Of a stretch of 64,000 nt of DNA, positions 11,801-23,800 are shown piece after piece. The DNA is from Zonotrichia leucophrys gambelii. Its lineage: Eukaryota > Chordata > Aves > Passeriformes > Passerellidae. Each line of letters opens with the position of its first letter. The first letter of the stretch is position 1. The stretch is taken from NCBI RefSeq assembly GCF_028769735.1, contig NC_088171.1:145163917-145227916 (forward strand). Direction: 5' to 3'. Made by a program: the position numbers and the translations under genes. The notes under the pieces are model-generated. The model saw only the letters and a list, made by a program, of their open reading frames with translations, was not told where the DNA came from and did not search any database.

Positions 11801-14800
11801 TGCAAAGTTTTTCCTTGAATCCTGCATCACTCAGAGGTTGAGATGCTGAGCTGATGAGCTCCAAGGACATGAGCAGTACAGAAAATGATCATATTTCTGA
11901 CTGGGCAGTGGACAGTGCATGATAATCCAGGGCAGCTGAAAGGTCTTAAAATACTCCAAGCTGTTTATGCCCATGTTCACATTGAACGCTATAGAAATAT
12001 GCTACTTATATGTTTATACCTTAAATTATATTGCTTTCATGCTGGCAGAAGTCCCCCTTTGCCCTGAAGTGTGACATTTTGATCCCTCTCAGCATGCCCG
12101 TGTCAGCAGTGGAGCAGGATTTGACAATCCAAAGTGGAGGGACTCAGTGGACATTTAATTTGTAGATGTGGAAGGGTGCTAGAGCAAAGCAGCAATACAG
12201 AGGGATGTACAAATTCTGAGACAGGACAGGAGCACTGCTGGGACAACCCTGAAGTTACAGCCCCTTCCTCTGACAGAGCTGCTGCTGCTTTCTGCTTTCC
12301 CAAGGCTGTGCTTTGATGTCCTGTGGAAGCAGAAACATCTTCAACTCTCCTGACAGGAGGTGGTGGAGCTCCCAGGAGTCCCCTCTCCTGTGAAGACAGG
12401 CTGAGAGAGTTGACCCTGGAGAAGAGAAGGCTCTCAAGGGACTTTACAGCACCTAAAGGGGGCTACAAGAGAGGTGGAGAAGGACTTTTAACAAGTGCAG
12501 TAGTGTTAGAACAAAGAGGAAAGGCTTTGGGCTGAAAGAGGGTAGGTTTAGATTTAGATATGAGGAAGAAATTCTTTCCTGTGAATGCTGAGGCACTGGC
12601 ACAGGTTACCTACAGAAAATGTGGATGCTCCATCCTTAGAAGTGTTGGAGGCCAAGGCTGGATGGGACCCTGAGCAGCTTGGTCTGGTGGAAGCAGCCCC
12701 TGCCCATGGCAGGGGGGCTGGAATTAGATAGTCTTCAATTTTCCTTCCAACCCAGAATGTTCTATGATTCAGGCAAAGTCTTGGAGGTGGCAAAGACCCT
12801 TGCTCTGCTCAGCTGAGCACCAGCTCTGAGCCAGACAAGCATTTCACTGCTGCTCTTAGGCTGCACATTCTGGAGCATTCCTGAGGCTGCTGGAGTGTGG
12901 CACTGAATTGAGCCTGGTCACAGTTTCACAGGGAGGCTGTGAACTGCTTTTCCCCAGTTAATCAGTGCCTAATCCACCAATATTCTTATTGCTGAATGTC
13001 CATCCTTGGTAAAAACCTAATTTGTGTAATTCTCTGGAGGTGTTAAGCAGAAAATCCCACTTCCTTGTTGCTGTTTTTCCAAATAAGCCACATGCAGCTG
13101 GGACACCACACCTTTATAGTATTTCAGGGTAAGGGGATGTGTCCATAAAATAATATGATTGTTTTAGAACTTGGCACTTTGAAACTAGAACTTGAAACTT
13201 ATCTTTTGCTTGGAGAAACCCTAGGATGTCTGTCAGTTAAGACCACCTTTACTATGGTTTTCACAACTTAGACCCTATTAAGTTTCTTTCTTAAATAATT
13301 GCTTTGCTGGAATCTGGCTGTTGTCATTCCTAGAATATTACACTGGAAACCATCTCTTTGATCTCCAGAAGCCAAAGTGATTCTTATTTCATATTAAAAT
13401 CCCTTTCACCTTCTCCTTAATCTGTTGAGCCATGCCTTGAAAATGAAAGATATTAGTGAGGTTTTTATCAGCTTTTGTACTTAAATCAGTGCAGAAATTG
13501 TATGTGGCATGTAAGGAAAGGGAAGCAACCTGGTTTTTTAGGCATTCTGCCATCTCATGCAGATTTGTGAAAGGAGCTAATGAATAGCTGTTATAATAAC
13601 ATTAAGCCAACGCCCATCTATTTTACACTCTTTGACAGGCTTCTGAAGATGAGAATAGAATTGAAAGTGAGTTAGATGCTGTGTACATGCTTAGGAGGGA
13701 TCAGAAATTTATTTGAAGGGAGATTATCCCCTGTTTGTTTAGAAAAATGGCATTTAGTAGAGTTGCAATCCTGCTGAAACAGCACTCTGGATCATGTCAG
13801 AGCCTGGTTGCAAAGCCTTTTGTACTGGCCTGGTCCTCTGCAGACATCCTTCTCCTATGAAATCAGGAAGGAAACAGCTGATTCTTTGTTGTGGTTGATG
13901 AGCCTCCCTGGGCTCTTCACAGCACGCTGCTTTTTATTCCAGGCTCCCAAGGGCTTTCCAAAAATTCAGCTCGGTGAGGGAAGCATTCCCAGAGATCTCG
14001 GGATATTGTTACTGCGTGGACAGCCTGGGGAGGGAGTTGGCAGACACAGGTGAGTGCCTTCCAGCAGCTCATCCTCTGACCTGGGGGTTGTTGAATTCCC
14101 AAGGGAAAGGACAAATAACAACTGTCAGTCTTCAGATTCATTTGGAAGTTCAATTTCACTCTTACAAGGGGTGAGACCAATGTGACAGGTGTAATGCCCA
14201 TGGGAAGGGCTGGTGCTCACTAATGAAATGCCACTCTTTTGAGCAGAACTTCAGTCAGCAATGAGTGGAGCTGGTGCCTGGGAGCTAATCCTGTCATCTT
14301 TGGGATGTGGAATGGGATTTCTGAATGTCCACTTTCTGCCCACACTAGGAAGCTGCGTCGTATTTGATATGATTAGCAAATCCAGGGGAATATAAAGGGC
14401 CTGAAGAATGAACTCTTCTTCTTGCTTAGGTAGAATCTAGAACTGTTTAGGTTGGAAAAGACCTTTAAAGATTATCTAGTCCAACCAGTCTAAAATAGGC
14501 AGGGACATTCTCTTCTCTCATAACCTCAGGATTTAGGCATGTTAATAGCTGATGGGATGCTTCGGAAGAAAGAATTCTTTTTATAGCAAGGAAGAATGAG
14601 GAGGTTGAGAATTTCTAGACCTTCCTTAGATACTGTGGTTTTAATTTTCAATTTTTTTTCAAAGGGGAAAAATACAAAGCACAATAGCTTGAAATTTAGA
14701 TGATAGACAAGAACTTCAACATTTAATTCCCAGAAAAGAAAGTAGTTCTCAAAAATTTGTGCACTCAGAGAAACTACTGAATATCTTGGTTTTTAATATG

Positions 14801-17800
14801 CAACCAAAATGACGTGTAGTTGGTTTGGTAACATCTGTTGCAAAAATTCCATCAATTTCTGTACTGCAGGCTGAACTTAACAAAAATACAGCCTATAGCC
14901 AGGTACAGGATGTTTCTTCTGCTTGTTTTGGTGGATGTCTGTCATGGTTTGACCACCAAACTCCCAAAAAACTCACTTCATTTTCAAACCAGAACACTGT
15001 CAAGGCATAAAGGTGGTGCCTGGGCACCCAGCACTGGGTGCAGGGTGTGGTGCATTAGGGTTATGTAGGGTTATTAGGGTTATGCAGTATAACTTCACAT
15101 TTGACTTGTTTAGAGAACTGGATTTATTTTACCTGAGAATCTCCCAGCTTTGTTCTGGGGTAAGGATGATTTCTGTCTTAAAAGCAGTCCCTGTGATAAA
15201 AGTCTGTCTTTCCCAGGCCTGGAGCTGCTGCTGGATGAAGTTTACGACACGGTGTTCTCGGGGCCGGAGCCTGCCCGCACATTCACAGAGAGCAGCATCC
15301 ATCGGATCCTGCAGAGGCGATTCCTGGGGGTCCAACTGGCCACCTCTGGCAACTTCAGGTGTAAGTAGCACCCAGGAGGTGCCCTGTAAATCAGGTGGCA
15401 GTTCTGGAGCTTTTATGTGACAGCTGCTGTTGGGGAGAGTTGTTCTAAAAATGTATAATATCACATTTCCAATGCAAGAATCAAGGTCCCTGAATTGCAG
15501 ATGGCTTCTATCCTCTGCACATTCTTTACCAGCAGATTTTCCCTGTCCTCTGATCAATGCTTTCCCACATTCCTGCAGATCACATTCTTTGAAATCCCAT
15601 GAACTCTCCATATCTCTTCCTCTGAGATTATGGAGATGGATTTATTGATTTATTAAATTAAAAGCCTGAGAAAATGCTCTGTAATTGATGTTGGTAGACT
15701 CAGAAATAGGAAGGATTTTACACTGACCACAACACACTCCATTCCCAGGAGGCCACACAAAAGTTTGTAGAGCCTTGGCCAGCAAGGCTGAACTTTAGGA
15801 TCTGCCCTTGGGCCCATTCCTTCCCTGGTCAGGGCAGGCATGTGGGGAGAGAGTTTCTCCACCTACAGGCGATGAACTCTGCAGGACAGGAGGTCAGGTA
15901 TCTCCTCCCTCCTAGACCAGAGGCCAGTGCAAACTGCCTTGGCTGGGAAGAGTTTGAATCTCCCATGTGATACTTCATCCTCCGATCCAAATTCCCAAAC
16001 TCCTCTGACATTGCTTTCTGACTCTTGCTAAGGAGTTGCATCACCAGAAATATGAAGCAGATATGATGTCAGTCTTTTGGCTGTGTAGTCACACAGTTTT
16101 CCTGGCTTTGGGGCAAGCTGATATTTCTGGAGAGTTTTGAAGGCATCTTCCCTCTGCACTGCACAGTGGTTCTGGTTTAGCTCTGGCTGGGGCTGTAGCA
16201 GCTGTCAGCACAGATGAAGCTCTACCAGCCACAAGATGGAGATGTGACCTCAGTCATCAGCCACTGAGGGGGATGCTCTGGTGATTTAGGAAGCTCTCAC
16301 ACTGTCACCTGAACCCACTCAAACTGGGGAAGTTGTCAGAGTCCCCTGGATGAACAAGTTGCTCTGACATGGTGCTCTTGCTGCCTCACTCAGGTAGCTG
16401 GGCGTAGCTGGAAACTTCTTGAAGGTGAGAAGTGTTTAGGCTGTAGGATTGCAGGTTAATATAAACAAGCAAAATTTCTGTTCAGAGGGTGAAGTCTTGT
16501 ATTGGAGAGATCATACCCCAGAAAATTTACTTGCTGGATTTTTGCCCTCTCTGCCTTTAAGGCCAGTTTGACAGGAATAGGGTCTTCAGATCCCTGCAGA
16601 GGGAAATGGAGAAATTCTCAGCCCAAATTTCCACAGTCAGGTGCAGATCTGTTTGCAGGAGCAATGCTTCATTCTCTTCAGAAACACTGAACTTTGCCTT
16701 CAAATCAGGTTCCCAGGCTGTACATCTGTCTCTGTTGACCAACTTTGCTTTTGCACTAAGGGCTAGAGCTCCCCCAGCCTACAGCATGGTTCCCTGGGAG
16801 AAATATTCCTGTTCTGCCTACTTGCAACCATGGCTAAAAAATGTGTTGAGGCTTTATCTTCTGTTTAGTTTTCAGAAAACTATGTTTTTTTAGTTTCAGA
16901 AAAATGTCACCGTTGGTTGGACATGGCATACACACATGATCAGGGTCTAAGAAGAGAAAAGTTTTTTATTCTGTGTGTTCTCCTGCTTATATACTTTTAA
17001 CAAAGCATGATCTTACGTCATTAACTACATCACAATAACTTATTATATTCATTGGTGCAAAGCAATTAATGCCAATATAATTGGCAAAAGTTTTACAGAA
17101 ATTTAATAAGGCACATATACACATCTGCATATGCATATAGTCCAGCTTACAAAGATTTCCATGTATCTTTTCTCATCTATTTCCATGCTGACAGCCTTGT
17201 CTTCTTCCTTGCTATGGATACACTCAAAAATCATCAATTGTTATTTCTTCTATTAACTCAGCTTTGCTTGCAAGCCAGCTGTCAAGCCCCTCCATAGAAA
17301 TTAGTACCTACAGTGGAAAACCATGGGGCAAATTCTTCATGGGAAAAGGGGAAGGAGAATTCTCGTTTTGAGCCAGTACTTGATGCATCACTGGAAGTGA
17401 TCAGGAAGTTAAATTGTTTTTCCTCTTTTTTTTTTTATTCCCAAATTTCGCAATCTCTGCTGGTCAGAGTGACCCCGTGATGCATTAGAAAGTCTCTTTT
17501 CCCAGCCTGGTGGTTGAAGATGGAGTCAGAACTCTTCAGTTCTCGTTCTCAAGGCTGTTTATTGTTTTTTATCTATAAAATTCTTTCTCTGGCCTGCTGA
17601 GGTCTGCTCAGCAGGTCAGACAGAGGCACTCTGACTGCCTCAGAGACAGTGTTATCTTTTATACTAAAAACTACGTGTACATTATTTACCATAACTTCCC
17701 AATACCTATCACCTGTGTTAGACAGTGAGTTTCTACTTGAAACCAATCTAAAAATGCCAACATCACCCAGAAGATGGAGGCTAGGAAGAAGAAGGAAAAA

Positions 17801-20800
17801 GGACAAGGAACGCCCAAATTCCTCCATCTTGGGACCCTGAGCCCCCATTCTAAAAACCTCAAAAATCTACTTTTCACCCCATGACAAACTATCTATTATT
17901 CTACTTAAACTTTCTTGACTTATAATTCTTCATACAAAGGTTGGTAATTGTTTTTCCATGGGTCAAGATCAAAGGCACAGGGGTCTTGGGCCCTGTGCCA
18001 AGGTCTCTGAGCCCCCTGTCAGTGTCTCAATTCCTCCAGGGCAGCCAGAGGAATTTCCTGGGTTCCAGCAACAAAACACGCAAACAACGGGATCAAACAG
18101 AGGTGGCTGTGAAACGTTGAATTTTCCCTGCTTAACCCTTGCTGTTTTCCCTGCAGGCCCCTCGAGGTGTGAGGCTGAGCGCTCAGCAGCGCTGCGATTC
18201 CAGGAGCCCCTGGTGCCATCCTGCACGGCCAGCGGGGCCTACGCAGCCCAGCAGTGTCACCAGCAAGGCCTGTGCTGGTGCTCGGACAGCCAGGGCCAGG
18301 AGGTGCCGGGCACACGGCGACGAGGCCAGCCCCCAGCCTGTGGTATGTACTGAAATAAACACGGGCAGGAGACCTTTCTTCTTTTTGAAGCCTTTATTAG
18401 AAGCGATCAGCCCTGTTGGGGAGAACCAATGGGTCCGTGCTCACAGTGCTGCTGCTCCCAGGAATGGCATGGAGGAGGAGGAAGATGCAGCTTTGTCCAC
18501 TGGTCTGTGGCAGAGCTAGGGGTTCCATCCTCATGAGAGCCTCAGGAGATTCCCTGCTTTTTGGTTGAACATTTGAGGAGCTCTGTCTAGCCGACATCTT
18601 TTGTTTAGGATGAGGGGTAAAAAGGGTCTTAGCAGATACTAGATTCTGTTCCTCATGTCTAGACATCACTTTGATTTGTCAATTTTATGTTGGCTCGTTG
18701 TTTGTAGGGGTTTTTGGCTAGGTTTGGTGAGGGGCTTTTCCCATTGCAGGCTGGTTCTGAGGTCATTTGCATATAAACTCAATGTCCCTTTCTCTTCATC
18801 ATCTGGCTGCCATCTTCCAGGAAGCAGCATGGTGTCACTCGACAAAAGCGGGAATTATTAACCATCAACAACAAGTAGTTAATGAAAATGACAGGTGATT
18901 ACAGTAACAAACAGTTAGAACTCCACCCTGGCAGCAACTAGCCCAACCTGTGAACTCTGCAACCTTTTAAAAAAATGGGCAGCTGTTCTACTCATAACAC
19001 CTACAAGATTGGCCAAAGGAAAAATCTCTCAGTGTCTTTTGAAATAAATAAAGGGCAGGAGATTTTTCTCCTTTTTAATGCCTTTATTAAGAGTGATCAG
19101 CTCTGGTGGGGGCCCAACAGGTCATGCTCACACCCCGCTGCTTCCTGGAGTGGTGCAGAGGAGGAGGAGGAGGAGGAGGTGTGCAGCTTTGTCCACTTCG
19201 CACGCCGGCAGAGCGGGGGATTCCATCCTCATGGGTGCGACAGGATTTCCATACCCCAATTCAACCTCTGAGGTCCTCCCTCCTTAGACATCACTTAGGT
19301 TGTTCAGTTCTGTGGTGGCTCGTTGTTCCAGGGTATTTCTTTGCTGAACTTGGCAAGGTGTCCCTACTTTTGCATACAAGCTGTCATGTCACTTCCGCCT
19401 CACAGTCCTGGGTGCCATTTTCTAGGAAGTAGCAGGGGTGAAAACCTGACCTAATGGAGAGGGATTTCCAGCAGGTAATTAACAGGGCAGGAGCAACAAG
19501 GTAACAATAAGGACTAGTAACAGTGGGTTTAACTTCATCAACGCTGTAACTTTTGATAAATGGGTGATTTCTTATTCATTACATCTTTAGATGGGAACAG
19601 AGCAGACCAGCTCGTTTCTCGGCTCTGACAGATTCTGGTGGTCAAAGATCCTGAAACCTCCCCAGGGCTAAGAGTCACATTCTAAAAAATTATTAAATAT
19701 CATACTGCTTTTATTTTATGTTGTGATCTTTTAGTTTTGCAAGCAGCAAGGCTTTTCTTTGCAGCTCTGATATCTGGATATCATCCCCACTTGCACAAAG
19801 CCCATTTGCCAGCCAGACTCCTGATCTAGAAACCACCCTCAGTGAAGCCGTCACAGGGATGTTCCCATCCTGGGAGCTGGCTTGAGTGGCACTGCAATTT
19901 ACTGCCAATCCAAAGCGTTTCCAAGAAAACCTCTTTGGAGGAAGGTTCTTGAAGAACTTGATCCAGTTTAACTTCACAGGGGTGCTTGGCACTAGTGGGA
20001 AGTACAGCATTGGCCCGTTTTTCCCACAGGAGGATCTGTCAGACATGGATAATGGCCAAGGCCCTCTGGAGTCAGCTCAGGCATTTTCACTGGACTCCAG
20101 GAACTGAAGTGTAAAGTGACAATATCTGTGCAAGTGATGGTGATTTTGTGTTTTTCCTCCTTCCTTTTGTGAAGTGCTGTGGAATTTCATCTCCCATTCT
20201 GACTGGGTTTTTTTCCAACTCTGTCACTGTATGTTTTGCTATGAAAACTGCCAAATCCTGTAGAAAACTCCCCAACAAACAATTCAGAAAAGGTGTATAG
20301 GTTACGGCTTTGAGAGATTCCACAGAGAATTCACCATCAAATCTGTGCCCCAAATGGAAATGACAGTAGAAATGTCCAGGGGCTGGAGGGGAGGAGGAAA
20401 GTTAAAAACCTTTGCTCTGAAGTGCATTACCTAAATATTCAGGATTGTGCTGGAGGGCTGGGGCACAGGGTCTTAACATGGGGGCTGCCTTGGGGGAAGG
20501 CAGTTGCTGTGTCTGTGAGACACACACAGCTTCCCATGCAGCTGAAAAAGGAGCAATCTGCCCTAGGTGTCACAGCTCCAAGTGCTCAGAGCACTCTGGG
20601 CACACACAGGCTTGCTGTGAAATGAAAAGTTTAGTGTGCCTTCAAGGCTGATCACCAAGGATATTACAAGGGAACCTCTGAGAGGCCTTGCCATATGCTG
20701 AGGGTAGTTGTTTTCTTTTTGAGTATGCTTTGCTGAGCCCTCCTGATAATTTTTTTTATTTTTTTTTGAGGGGGGTGAAGAAAGGGGGGCAATGACTTCA

Positions 20801-23800
20801 GGCTGCTTGCTGCTTTTATTGGCAGACTCAGGAAATTTAAGCAGGGAAAAAATTTCTGCAGAGGTTTCACAGATTAACTCCTGAGAAGTATTTCATGAGG
20901 TTATGGCTGAAATCTTCAGACAACTACATGCCTTGTGTGTGTCTCCAGTTCTCCTCTATTTTGTGTTCAAAACCCATGTTGATGTGGTACTTAGGGCCAC
21001 AGTTTAGTGGTGGTCCTGGCAGTGCTGGGTTAATGGTTGGACTCAATTAAGTTTTCAAACTTTAATGATTCTGTGATTGTTTAATGTCTTTGGCTCTCAC
21101 ACTCAGCAGTGTTAACACTGGAGGAGTCAGTGCACCAGGCAGCCCTGATGGGGACGTGCTTTTCTTCAGACCTTTCGCAGTAGATTCACGCCAGCAGTGC
21201 TTTTTTGTTTATTCTTTCTTCCTCTGTTTTGATTTGATTCAGCAGTGGGAAGGAGGGGAGAGTGTTTATGACCCGTGATCATACATTTGTTTCATATTAC
21301 TGTTCTTGTGGAATTGTGGCTTACACTAAATTATTGGCCCTCTGAGGAATGTTCTTCATCCCTCCAACCACCAAGAGCCAACACTGAAAACAGAAGGGGC
21401 CCATCCTACAGCAAGTTCTTTTACAAAGGAACTTCTGGGAAGGGGCCCTCAGCTCCTGTCAGGAACTACAGAGCACGACAAGGGTGCAAGAGCAGGAGTG
21501 AGAAAGATGTCAATCACAGAACATCAGATTACTTGCTTAGCTTTTTAACAGCTTTATAGATTTCCAGCTTTTATCCTTATTGTTAACAGGATGTGTGACT
21601 GCTTTATCATATTGCTTGGTTGTGGAATAAATGGAGATGGAATGGGGAGCCCAGGGGAGCTGGTGCTGGAGCAGACTAAAGCTGCTTATCCATCTTGTCT
21701 TCTACAGGGACAGCAGTGGTGCTGAGTAAGAAAGACTGAGAAACATGGAAAATGTTAAAAATAACTTCCAAATATCCTCCTGCATGTGGGAGATGCCTCA
21801 AACTGGAGGCTGAGTCAAGATCATTGTTTTCAGCCCTCCCCTATGGAGTTATCTTCCAGGGATTTGCCTAATTGCCCTCTAACCTTTTATCCTTCCTAGT
21901 ACTCTCTGGCAATAAATTTCATTATCATCATTATGTGCTCTACATCTGGACTTCTCTGTGCTGTGAGAAATACTGAATAATAATTGTCTATTGTGGATGA
22001 TGTGGAGAATCCTGTTTTTTATAAACCTTTTTTCATATTTTTTTGTTCAGGCTGAATGTTCTCTCATACTGGAAAAGCTGTTCTGTCCTCAAAATATTTT
22101 TGTTTCCCCGTCTCTATAGTTCTGCTACTTTTGCCTCCGTTCTCTATAATTCTACTTTCCAAGGACAGGTAACTGTGTGGCATGTGAGTTAAGCTGCTGT
22201 GTGCATTCCAGACATGCAGTCAGTGCCATAACCATGCTGTCTGTCTGCTTCTTGATGTCTTTGTACTTATCAAGTCTTTCCTTATTTGCTGTCTTTTGAG
22301 CCCTAAGCTTTGTCCTTCTTCACTGATGTGTTGCATCCTAACTTGGAGCTGTTTCTCCCAGTGTATCAATGCACAGGTGGGGCTGGATGCAGCTACACCT
22401 GTGACACAACTTAGCCCAGGATATGGGTGCCCAGGGCCACTGTTGATACCCTCAATATGCTGTCATTAGACTTTTTTTTTTTTTAATTCTGTAATTTTTT
22501 CCCTTAGAGCTCATTCATTAATGCCACCTGGTCCTTAGCATTTTATTACTGCTGATTTTAACAATTCATTGTCAAACCTCTTGCAATAAACACCTCACTA
22601 TGAAACTGAAGATCTAGTAAGGAAACTTCCATAAGTTCCTCACTGGTGGATATTTTTTAAAATAACTTTGTGTTCTTCCACAATCTATTTCTCCTTCTTA
22701 GGTTTCCACATTTCACCTGGATCACTGGAGTTTTTCATTAAGAGCAGGCATCCTACTAGAGTGCTAAAATATTTGGAAAAGACATTTTTCATTCTTTCTG
22801 CCATGGGAACAGGGATGAGAATTTGCATCGGGAAGCAACAGAGCCAGTAAAACTCCACAGAGCAGAGAACTTAGCAGTGGGGAAGGAATTCTTCCTTTCA
22901 TTTGGGGTCTTGACTGGAGAATTTTATTTGTAGACCATAGGCACTGACATTTCAAATTCCTTAACAATGTGCATGATGCATAGTTGAGAAGCAAGTTAAT
23001 CTATACTTTAATGTTGTTTTTGCCCCAGCTGCTCGAAAGAGAGCAATGGAATTACAGGTTCTGAAGGTTCCAAAATGTACTTTTTTCTTTTTTAAATCTT
23101 TCTCTAGGTGAGGAGCAATCGTGCATCTCCGAGCGACGACGGGCCTTGTCGAGGCTCCTCTATGGCCCTGCTGGCTCCTTCAGTCAGTCTAGTTTGTTCT
23201 CCACACCAGATAAGCAGTCAGACAAAACTGATGGCTTTTCAAGGCCCTGCCCTCCCTCTTTCAAGGAGCTATTTCTGGACTCTGGATTGTCATCCCCACT
23301 TGCACAAAGCCCATTTGCCAGCCAGACTCCTGATCTAGAAACCACCCTCAGTGAAGCCGTCACAGGGATGTTCCCATCCCGGGAGCTGGCTCGAGTGGCA
23401 CTGCAATTTACTGCCAATCCAAAGCGTTTCCAAGAAAACCTCTTTGGAGGAAGGTTCTTGAAGAACTTGATCCAGTTTAACTTCACAGGGGTGCTTGGCA
23501 CTAGTGGGAAGTACAGCATTGGCCAGTTTTTCCTACAGGAGGATCTGTCAGACATGGGTAATGGCCAAGGCCCTCTGGAGTCAGCTCAGGCATTTTCACT
23601 GGAGGTATCAAAGGGGAGCTCCATTTTGAGTAAACCTCTGGTGAGCAGCTTTGGCCGCACAGTAACTCTGCAGGACAATCAGAATCAGATGAAATTCCTT
23701 TCTTCTCTCCTGGAACTACCAGAGTTCTTTACTTTTCTTCAACAAGTAATTTCTGTCCCCGAAAGTGTTGCTGAAGATTTAGGTGAAGTGGTGAAACTAG

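Noticed and set aside
15053..15087. Interstitial telomeric repeat marking a chromosome fusion
   Set aside because: Only about three imperfect units; far too short to support that.
19886..20107. Extra TG coding exon in intron 8
   Set aside because: It copies part of exon 9, has an in-frame stop just upstream and no donor, and including it would duplicate sequence absent from TG of other vertebrates.
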